From positions 1 through 10,157 of the forward strand of contig DVHV01000037.1 in the NCBI GenBank assembly GCA_018711775.1: a stretch of DNA of 10,157 bases. Reading direction: 5' to 3'. The notes under the pieces are model-generated. The model was not told where the DNA came from, searched no databases, and saw nothing but the letters and a program-made list of their open reading frames with translations. Made by a program: the position numbers and the translations under genes. Origin of the DNA: Candidatus Onthocola stercoravium (GTDB lineage: Bacteria > Bacillota_I > Bacilli_A > RF39 > UBA660). Below are positions 5,866-10,157 of the stretch, piece after piece (within the stretch, counting starts at the first letter, position 1; the number at the start of each line of letters is the position of its first letter).

Positions 5866-6642
5866 TTATTTAATTAATTTTCGCACATTTTCAATAGCAC
5901 TTTTTTCAATTCTTGATACTTGGGCTTGACTAATTCCTAATTCATCAGCAATTTCCATCTGTGTCTTACCAACGATAAATCGCTCTAATAAAATAGATTT
6001 CTCTCTTTCTTTAATTTTTAATAATGCTCTTCTTAAAGATATAAGCATATCTTTATCACTATTTTTTTCTTTTACATCAGCAATTTGATCAAAAAGATAT
6101 ATTGTATCTCCCCCATCATTATAGATAGGTTCAAATATACTTGCAGGATCTTTTAAAGCATCAAGAGCAAAAGCCACTTGATATTCTTCAATACCGAGAG
6201 AACTTGCGATAAGTGCTGAACTTGGTTCAATGCCATGCTCACTTAAATATGTATCTTTAAATTTAATGATTTGATAAGCCATATCCTTAATACTTCTACT
6301 AACTCGCATAGCAGTATTATCTCTAATATATCTTTTTATCTCCCCAATTATCAAATGAACCGCATAAGTACTGAATTTAAAACCATAAGATAAATCAAAA
6401 TTATCGATGGCTTTAATTAACCCTATTACTCCCACTTGAAATAAATCATCTAAATTAATATCACTACGATTAAAAGAACGAAGAATACTTAAAACTAATT
6501 TTAAATTACCATTGATAAGTTCTTCTTTAGCAGTTATATCCCCATCCTTATATCTTATAAATAGATGAGTCATTTCTTCATTACTTAAAACTTTAATATC
6601 ACTTGTGTTTATACCAGTTATATCTACTTTATACTTAGACAT
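5866..6642 (-). CDS. sigG: RNA polymerase sporulation sigma factor SigG (late forespore)
   Basis: The 258-residue protein closely follows Bacillus SigG (260 residues) from end to end. It opens SKYKVDITGINTS like the SigG family, has regions 2.1-2.4 (NGNLKLVLS, DDLFQVGVIGLIKAIDNFD, KFSTYAVHLIIGEIKRYIRD), the SigF/SigG-type stretch SIFEPIYNDGGD, and a region 4 helix-turn-helix GKTQMEIADELGISQAQVSR. SigG directs late gene expression in the engulfed forespore. AAAGGAG stands 6 nt before the ATG, but the whole site is paired in a strong hairpin (6648-6681), suggesting damped or conditional translation. In Bacillus the gene directly follows sigE; here two genes separate them. I see no clear SigF-type promoter by eye. 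Confidence 0.96.
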   Translation of the reverse strand: MSKYKVDITGINTSDIKVLSNEEMTHLFIRYKDGDITAKEELINGNLKLVLSILRSFNRSDINLDDLFQVGVIGLIKAIDNFDLSYGFKFSTYAVHLIIGEIKRYIRDNTAMRVSRSIKDMAYQIIKFKDTYLSEHGIEPSSALIASSLGIEEYQVAFALDALKDPASIFEPIYNDGGDTIYLFDQIADVKEKNSDKDMLISLRRALLKIKEREKSILLERFIVGKTQMEIADELGISQAQVSRIEKSAIENVRKLIK

Positions 6643-6681
6643 AAAAAACTCCTTTCAAACAATATTTTGTCTAAAAGGAGT
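6643..6681 (-). promoter_or_regulatory. Terminator-like hairpin that buries the sigG ribosome binding site
   Basis: On the minus strand ACTCCTTTTAGACAA (6667-6681) pairs with TTGTTTGAAAGGAGT (6648-6662) over 15 consecutive positions, including two G-T wobbles, around an AATA loop. Five further T (6643-6647) follow, then the sigG ATG. The 3' arm holds the entire AAAGGAG Shine-Dalgarno. The hairpin starts 14 nt after the stop codon of the upstream 166-residue gene, so it could be that gene's intrinsic terminator, a translational brake on sigG, or both. Confidence 0.75.
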
Positions 6682-6695
6682 ATTTTTTATACAAA

Positions 6696-7196
6696 TCATT
6701 CAACTTTATAATATTTCTCTAGTAATTCTTGACTCTTTTTTAATATTTCTTTTTGATAATCACCATAATTATATCCATCATTTAAATAATTAAATAACTC
6801 TTCTTTAGTTATACTTGGTATATCTTCTAAAACACTTGCTTGATAATATTCATAACTAAGTAATTCTGCATAAGCATTTATAATTGCCTCTTTACGATAA
6901 TCTTTTTTATTTCTCAAGCTTTTATAAAGTCTTTTAAACCTCTTAAAATCTCCCGGACTTAAAACAATCGTATCTTTTAACTCTTCTTTACTAGGAAATC
7001 TATCTAATATTTCTTCACCACCACTATTTATTTTAATTATTTCTTTTAGAAAATTTTCTTCTACCACTATGATAAGTTCAACTACAAAGTAAGAAAATAC
7101 CGGTATAATCTGATACCCTTCATAAAACTTATCATAATATTTCAATTCATTTTTATTTAACTCTATTGTTTCTACTTTATCAGTAATTTTTATCAT
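6696..7196 (-). CDS. Uncharacterised 166-residue protein between sigE and sigG
   Basis: I do not recognise this protein. The product is soluble-looking and charged. The N-terminal half mixes short hydrophobic strands (IIPVFSYFVVELIIVVEENF near 31-50) with polar loops. The C-terminal half is helical and rich in Lys, Glu and Tyr (RFKRLYKSLRNKKDYRKEA, ELLSYEYYQASVLEDIPS). There is no signal peptide or clear membrane segment. I start it at ATG 7196: AAAGGA lies 8 nt upstream, and an ATG three codons earlier overlaps that site. It is transcribed divergently from the double-HTH regulator across about 100 bp rich in repeats, so the two probably form one functional pair. A sigG-leader hairpin follows its stop codon. 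Confidence 0.75.
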   Translation of the reverse strand: MIKITDKVETIELNKNELKYYDKFYEGYQIIPVFSYFVVELIIVVEENFLKEIIKINSGGEEILDRFPSKEELKDTIVLSPGDFKRFKRLYKSLRNKKDYRKEAIINAYAELLSYEYYQASVLEDIPSITKEELFNYLNDGYNYGDYQKEILKKSQELLEKYYKVE

Positions 7197-7221
7197 TATG
7201 CACATCCTTTACTCTTAGTTA

Positions 7222-7227
7222 ATAATA
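7222..7227 (-). promoter_or_regulatory. Candidate -10 of the 166-residue gene
   Basis: TATTAT on the minus strand lies about 25 nt upstream of the start codon. At 17 bp upstream there is no good -35, only the TTTTC repeat array, which could be the site of an activator or repressor. Confidence 0.35.
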
Positions 7228-7229
7228 AC

Positions 7230-7287
7230 ACATTTTCTCGTATTTTCCCACGTTTTCCTGAAAATAATAATATTAATGAGAAAATAA
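7230..7287. promoter_or_regulatory. Array of TTTTC/GAAAA repeats in a divergent promoter; candidate operator
   Basis: Three tandem 10-bp units run ACATTTTCTC (7230-7239), GTATTTTCCC (7240-7249) and ACGTTTTCCT (7250-7259), each with TTTTC in the same register. Inverted copies follow: GAAAAT at 7260-7265 and GAGAAAATA at 7278-7286. The last mirrors the first unit. The array covers the likely promoter of the double-HTH regulator and lies just upstream of that of the 166-residue gene. Spacing of one helical turn suggests cooperative binding on one DNA face, most simply by the neighbouring regulator. Confidence 0.5.
7245..7273 (+). promoter_or_regulatory. Candidate promoter of the double-HTH regulator
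   Basis: TTCCCA (7245-7250) and TAATAT (7268-7273) are 17 bp apart and the start codon is 27 nt downstream of the -10. Both the -35 and the spacer overlap the TTTTC repeats, fitting autoregulation. Confidence 0.45.
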
Positions 7288-7300
7288 GTGCGGTGATAAC

Positions 7301-7732
7301 ATGAAATTTGATAGACTTAAAGAAATTAGAGAAGAAAGAAATCTAACTCAAAGAGATATAGCCAAAACTTTAGAAGTTGACCGTTCCACTTATGCCGGAT
7401 GGGAAACTGGCAAAGATACCATCCCTTTAAGAAGACTCAATAAACTTAGTGATTACTACAAGATAAGTGTTGATTATATGACTGGACTTAGTGATGTTAC
7501 ATCTTCATACCGTGTTATTGATCTTGATGCTAAAGTAATTGGTCAGAACTTAAAAGAATTTCGCAAAGAACGTAATTTAGTTCAAAAAGATATCTTTTTA
7601 TTTCTTAATACAACATCTTCAACTTATTCGGCATATGAAACTGGAAAAGTATTAATAAAAACAGATTTTCTTTATTCTATTTGTAAAAATTACAATGCTT
7701 CTATGGATGAATTACTAGGTAAGAAAAATTAA
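7301..7732 (+). CDS. Tandem double helix-turn-helix (XRE/Cro-type) regulator
   Basis: The 143-residue protein consists of two similar XRE domains. The first (about 5-63) reads RLKEIREERNLTQRDIAKTL, then a YAGWETGKDTIP turn and a DYYKISVDYMTGL end. The second (about 83-140) repeats this as NLKEFRKERNLVQKDIFLFL, YSAYETGKVLIK and NYNASMDELLG. The linker is about 20 residues, and no sensory or catalytic domain is attached, so one chain could grip two half-sites. The second copy has drifted more in its recognition helix (TTSSTYSAY). It is on the opposite strand from all neighbouring sporulation genes and ends tail to tail with sigE, sharing four bases (TTAA) with its stop codon. GGTGAT serves as the ribosome binding site. 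I infer local regulation of itself and the divergent gene; a role in sporulation is possible but unproven. Confidence 0.88.
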   Translation: MKFDRLKEIREERNLTQRDIAKTLEVDRSTYAGWETGKDTIPLRRLNKLSDYYKISVDYMTGLSDVTSSYRVIDLDAKVIGQNLKEFRKERNLVQKDIFLFLNTTSSTYSAYETGKVLIKTDFLYSICKNYNASMDELLGKKN

Positions 7733-7769
7733 TGCATCAATTGGCTTAATTTTCTTACTACTTTTTTTT
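7718..7769 (+). terminator. Terminator of the double-HTH gene, inside the sigE coding end
   Basis: GTAAG plus AAAAATTAA (7719-7732) pairs with TTAATTTTCTTAC (7746-7758), giving about 13 bp with one bulged A and a 13-nt loop. A run of eight T (7762-7769) follows three bases later. The stem is AT-rich, so strength is uncertain. It lies wholly within the last codons of the convergent genes. Confidence 0.5.
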
Positions 7770-8409
7770 CAATTCTAGAAATATATGATTGACTAATACC
7801 GAGCATTTCTGCGACTTCTTTTTGGGTATATTCCATCGTATTATTTAGGCCATATCTAAGAGTCATTATTTCTTTATCTCGCGGACTCAAAGATGCTATT
7901 TCTTTATTTAAAAGTTCCTTATCAACTTTCTTTTCATACTCCTTTGGCACTAATTCCGCATCAGTTCCTAAAATATCTTCTAAATGAAGTTCATTACCTT
8001 CACTATCATAATTAAGTGCCTCTTCCAAAGATACTTCACTTCTCTTTCTTTTATTTTTGCGAAGAAACATGAGTATTTCGTTACTAATACAACGTGATGC
8101 ATAAGTTGCTAACTTTATGTTTTTATCTATTTTATATGTATTAATTCCTTTAATTAAACCAATTGAACCAATACTTACTAAATCTTCAATATCATAAGTT
8201 GTATTTTCATATTTTTTGGCTAAGAAGACAACTAATCTCAAGTTATGTTCAATAAGTTTATTGCGGGCTTCTTCATCTCCTTGTCTTGCTTTAATTAAAT
8301 ATGCTAGTTCTTCTTCTTTTCCAAGAGGAGGTGGCAACTTATCAGTTGCTCCCACAAAAAACACTTCATTATATTTAGCCTTCAAAAATTCTATTATTTT
8401 TCGAAACAT
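7729..8409 (-). CDS. sigE: RNA polymerase sporulation sigma factor SigE (mother cell), pro-form
   Basis: The 226-residue protein aligns with Bacillus SigE (239 residues) throughout: the LPPPL motif (25-29), NLRLVVFLAKKYENT, IEDLVSIGSIGLIKGINTY and KLATYASRCISNEILMFLRKN in region 2, then GTDAELVPKEYEK, and region 4 with YTQKEVAEMLGISQSYISRIEK. It starts the mother-cell programme after septation. The basic, hydrophobic N-terminus MFRKIIEFLKAKYNEV precedes FFVG, which aligns with the YYIGG after the Bacillus cleavage site, so a pro-sequence of about 16 residues (27 in Bacillus) is kept and would be removed by SpoIIGA. GGAGG lies 4 nt before the ATG, inside the end of spoIIGA; the two genes overlap by 16 bases, implying translational coupling of protease and substrate. 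Confidence 0.95.
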   Translation of the reverse strand: MFRKIIEFLKAKYNEVFFVGATDKLPPPLGKEEELAYLIKARQGDEEARNKLIEHNLRLVVFLAKKYENTTYDIEDLVSIGSIGLIKGINTYKIDKNIKLATYASRCISNEILMFLRKNKRKRSEVSLEEALNYDSEGNELHLEDILGTDAELVPKEYEKKVDKELLNKEIASLSPRDKEIMTLRYGLNNTMEYTQKEVAEMLGISQSYISRIEKKVVRKLSQLMH

Positions 8410-9197
8410 ATATCCTCCATTAATTTATAATTAAGTAAACAATCGCTACCATTTAAATTTATTTTCTCTGGTACCAAACCTACCAGATAATTTTTAAATA
8501 TTTGATTATCAACTTTAATATATTTAATACCAAAGCATTCTATTAATCCCTGATATCCCACGGTTTTATATGGAACATAAATAGGACTTCTTATATTTAT
8601 GTAAGGTACTAATATCTTTTTAGATACTAAAATAACATATTTCTTGGTTATTGGATCCTTGAGTTTATTTCCAGTATCCAAAAAGCCATTACACTCCAAA
8701 CACTTACCATTTTTAAAAACAATACTAACTTTATAATTATAATTATATGTGCTCTTAAACTTTTTATGTTCCCGAACATATAAAAATAGTACAATTGGAG
8801 CAACTATTAAAAGTAGAATATAATTAACACTCATTCCATCAAAGTAAAATACCATTCCTTCTCTTTTATAACTGAATTCTACATTTAATAAATATAAGAA
8901 ACCTCCGAGGATTACACTACACATATATAGATAAATCATATTAGTACCAAAGTATTTAATGTTTTTATATCCAAAAGCAATAAGAACCATAAACACACTT
9001 GTAATAATTTTAAAAACAAATAATATTAGTTCTCCGCAGGGAAGAAAAAGTATAGCAAGTGATAATGCTCCAAGAATCGCACTAAATATTAGCCTTCTTA
9101 ACTTACTGTGTCTTTTTAATGTTACATCTACAGTCATAAGAAGCAATAAATCATATATAAAATTAAGTATAAACACTAAATCTAAATATATTTTCAT
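8394..9197 (-). CDS. spoIIGA: SpoIIGA, sporulation membrane aspartic protease that activates pro-SigE
   Basis: The 267-residue protein begins MKIYLDLVFILNF, the usual SpoIIGA opening, and has five predicted membrane helices (about 3-22, 37-54, 57-77, 87-108, 122-141). The soluble C-terminal domain carries the aspartic-protease signature FLDTGNKL with Asp174. In Bacillus, SpoIIGA sits in the septal membrane, is switched on by SpoIIR from the forespore, dimerises and cuts pro-SigE. It is somewhat shorter than Bacillus SpoIIGA (about 309). The frame stays open 32 codons upstream of 9197, but those codons cross a terminator and promoter and do not resemble the family, so I start at 9197 with a weak GTGAT ribosome binding site. 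It forms an operon with sigE, overlapping it by 16 bases. Confidence 0.93.
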   Translation of the reverse strand: MKIYLDLVFILNFIYDLLLLMTVDVTLKRHSKLRRLIFSAILGALSLAILFLPCGELILFVFKIITSVFMVLIAFGYKNIKYFGTNMIYLYMCSVILGGFLYLLNVEFSYKREGMVFYFDGMSVNYILLLIVAPIVLFLYVREHKKFKSTYNYNYKVSIVFKNGKCLECNGFLDTGNKLKDPITKKYVILVSKKILVPYINIRSPIYVPYKTVGYQGLIECFGIKYIKVDNQIFKNYLVGLVPEKINLNGSDCLLNYKLMEDICFEK

Positions 9198-9212
9198 ATT
9201 AATCACAAAATG

Positions 9213-9256
9213 ATTATACACAAAAAAGAGCGACGAATTTGTCGCTTTAAGTCGAG
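9213..9256 (-). promoter_or_regulatory. Predicted spoIIGA promoter with Spo0A-box-like sites
   Basis: On the minus strand a perfect -10 TATAAT (9213-9218) lies 15 nt before the spoIIGA start. GCGACA (9240-9245) could be a -35 at an abnormal 21-bp spacing; the Bacillus spoIIG promoter is known for such an over-long spacer, overcome by Spo0A. On the plus strand TTTGTCGCT (9238-9246) and AGTCGAG (9250-9256), 10 bp apart, each resemble the Spo0A box core TGTCGAA at 5 of 7 positions. The -35 region is also part of a terminator stem, so similarity to a Spo0A box may be coincidental. Confidence 0.45.
9222..9246 (-). terminator. Intrinsic terminator upstream of spoIIGA
   Basis: On the minus strand AGCGAC and GTCGCT form a 6-bp GC-rich stem around AAATTC, followed by CTTTTTT. 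It would stop transcripts coming from the remnant genes at 9271-10157 before spoIIGA, and it overlaps the spoIIGA promoter spacer. Confidence 0.8.
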
Positions 9257-9270
9257 TATGTTTAATTTTT

Positions 9271-9435
9271 TTAGGCAATGCGATAAGGATCACTTGAAGT
9301 ACCTGTTCCTCTGACTAATTTCACATTAGATTTTAGATAGAAGACAGGACGGGCAGAATTGCCGGAGTTCGCGCTGCTGACGCCCAAGGAGCTGTTGCGG
9401 TTCACGTAACACACATTTGTATATAATATAAGATT
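9271..9435 (-). pseudogene. C-terminal remnant of a secreted/surface-type repeat protein
   Basis: Read on the minus strand, an open frame ends YVNRNSSLGVSSANSGNSA, then RPVFYLKSNVKLVRGTGTS and SDPYRIA, followed by TAA. As I recall, this type of ending (RPV-x-LKSNV...GTGT-x-x-DPY) closes many secreted or surface proteins of gut Bacillota, some with DUF6273-like domains. Only about 55 codons remain, with no start codon or ribosome binding site, and a stop lies just upstream. The part at 9351-9405 is unusually GC-rich for the window (35 of 55 bases), pointing to a foreign or recombining origin. It is fused directly to a broken yhcG copy, so I read it as debris from a deletion or recombination event. 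Confidence 0.7.
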
Positions 9436-9752
9436 TTATTAAAATCATTTAAAGATAATAATTCCGAATAATGGCTCCATGACAAATTGGTCGCCAGTGG
9501 CGACCAATTTTCTTTACTAAAAATATATAATAAAATTGACGCATTATTCTTAATGTTCTTTCGTTATATTTTTTTCCAAGATCACTAGAATATTCTTTAA
9601 TAATCCCTTCGCCATAATGCTTACCTGCCTCACTCAATAGTTTACCAACATTGTAATATGTGGTTAAATCACTTCTATTTACTATAATCTTTTACTTTTT
9701 TAGTTATTTCATTATTTATTAATTCATTTTTTATTTCTGCGTAATAATTCAC
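9402..9752 (-). pseudogene. Broken, truncated yhcG-like gene (DUF1016 N-terminal domain), two frameshifts
   Basis: A GTG at 9752 with AGGAGG just upstream begins MNYYAEIKNELINNEITKK..., then a stop appears at 9675-9677. Shifting frame in the short A run there resumes the family sequence NRSDLTTYYNVGKLLSEAG and GKHYGEGIIKEYSSDLGKK, then YNERTLRIMRQFYYIF. A second shift in the T run near 9523-9527 restores SKENWSPLATNLSWSHYSEL and LSLNDFNKILYYIQ, after which family likeness ends near 9415. The YNERTLRRMRQFY and LSWSHY motifs are diagnostic of the DUF1016 N-terminal domain. The C-terminal nuclease domain is missing. It follows the C-terminal end of another yhcG-like gene after about 10 bp, so this looks like a degenerate tandem copy. 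Confidence 0.82.
9484..9510. repeat. Perfect 27-bp palindrome inside the broken yhcG copy
   Basis: AAATTGGTCGCCA (9484-9496) and TGGCGACCAATTT (9498-9510) are exact reverse complements around a single central base. The segment encodes ENWSPLATNL in the restored family frame. It may be a hairpin or a protein binding site, or follow by chance from codon choice. Confidence 0.8.
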
Positions 9753-9762
9753 TTGTCCTCCT

Positions 9763-10157
9763 TTATATTAATTGATATTCTTTACTTAAAATCCTTTTAT
9801 CACTACAATATTCCATAATAAATTTGTTATTCTTTTTACATATAATAATTCCAATAGTTTTATCTTGAGTTATTTCTCTTAAGTTTTTATCTATATAATT
9901 CATATAAACCTCTATTTGACCAATATGTTCTTTTTTAAGTTCAGTTACTTTAAGTTCTACAACTACATAGCAATTAAAATCAATATTATATAACAATAAA
10001 TCAATGTAATTATAACTATTACCTATTTTTATTTTGTATTCGTTTTTAACAAAAGTAAAGCCCTCACCCAATTCATCTAAAAAAGACGGAAGATCTTCAA
10101 GTATAACTTTTTGTAATGCTTTCTCAGAAATTATTTCTTTATTAATGGAATTTTTTA
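9763..10157 (-). CDS. YhcG/DUF1016-family PD-(D/E)XK nuclease, C-terminal part (runs off the window)
   Basis: The frame is open from the window edge to TAA at 9763-9765, showing about 130 C-terminal residues. They follow the DUF1016 C-terminal nuclease domain: EKALQKVILEDLPSFLDELG, GEGFTFVKNEYKI, YIDLLLYN, CYVVVELKVTELKKEHIGQI, MNYIDKNLRE, IGIIICKKNNKFIMEY and a YQLI end. The catalytic PD-(D/E)XK residues are the aspartate of YIDLLLY and the ExK of VELKV, all present. Family members are common in bacterial accessory and defence regions, often near restriction-modification genes, with a poorly known role. The N-terminal domain lies beyond the window, so whether this copy is intact cannot be seen. 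A second, broken copy follows on the same strand. Confidence 0.88.
   Translation of the reverse strand, partial: KNSINKEIISEKALQKVILEDLPSFLDELGEGFTFVKNEYKIKIGNSYNYIDLLLYNIDFNCYVVVELKVTELKKEHIGQIEVYMNYIDKNLREITQDKTIGIIICKKNNKFIMEYCSDKRILSKEYQLI

Noticed and set aside
9198..9293. 32-residue N-terminal extension of SpoIIGA
   Set aside because: The codons run through a terminator, a promoter and the stop of the upstream remnant; the family begins at the MKIYLDLVF found at 9197.
9300..9410. GC-rich stretch as a structured RNA gene (tmRNA or similar)
   Set aside because: It translates cleanly into a recognisable protein tail (RPVFYLKSNV...SDPYRIA) ending at a stop followed by a terminator, so coding debris explains it better.
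1..10157. CRISPR array, complete insertion sequence, rRNA or replication origin
   Set aside because: No regularly spaced direct repeats, transposase, rRNA-like segment or DnaA-box cluster was seen on either strand.

Overview
The window is AT-rich, densely packed DNA of a spore-forming Bacillota. The sporulation sigma factors SigE and SigG, the SigE-activating protease SpoIIGA, YlmC, and a LexA with Bacillus-type operators all point there. Small genes, short leaders and overlapping gene ends suggest a compact genome, perhaps an uncultured gut Bacilli/Erysipelotrichia-like lineage; the exact lineage cannot be told from this sequence. TGA is used as a stop, so the code is the standard bacterial one.

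Left part (1-1741). A tyrosine-recombinase remnant (70-312) lies beside the 3' end of a tRNA-Arg(CCU) gene (480-555, minus), as expected of a decayed element that used the tRNA as its integration site. Next is a MGDG-synthase/UgtP-like glycosyltransferase (minus).

SOS region (1819-2731). lexA (plus) is divergent from a 45-residue single-pass membrane protein (minus) that is easily missed. The two canonical promoters between them each carry a LexA-box-like palindrome. This matches the lexA-yneA (Bacillus) and lexA-sosA (Staphylococcus) arrangement, so the small protein is a candidate SOS-induced division inhibitor of a new, very short type. A perfect 30-bp palindrome ends lexA and the convergent rhomboid protease gene.

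Middle (2730-5598). A GluP/YqgP-like rhomboid protease (minus) is divergent from a small four-helix membrane protein of unknown function (plus). The latter overlaps, tail to tail, the RluD-family pseudouridine synthase gene, which follows lspA on the minus strand.

Sporulation cluster (5620-9256, mostly minus). The order is spoIIGA-sigE, then an inserted pair made of a double-HTH regulator (plus) and an unknown 166-residue protein (minus), then sigG-ylmC-lspA-rluD. In Bacillus spoIIGA, sigE and sigG are adjacent, so the pair looks like an insertion. The sigG Shine-Dalgarno is buried in a 15-bp hairpin. The spoIIGA promoter has a consensus -10, a possible -35 at 21 bp, and Spo0A-box-like sequences.

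Right end (9271-10157, minus). This is a graveyard upstream of spoIIGA: the C-terminal nuclease domain of a YhcG/DUF1016 protein (runs off the window), a second yhcG copy broken by two frameshifts and truncated, and the GC-rich C-terminal tail of a surface-type protein, all ending at a terminator that overlaps the spoIIGA promoter.
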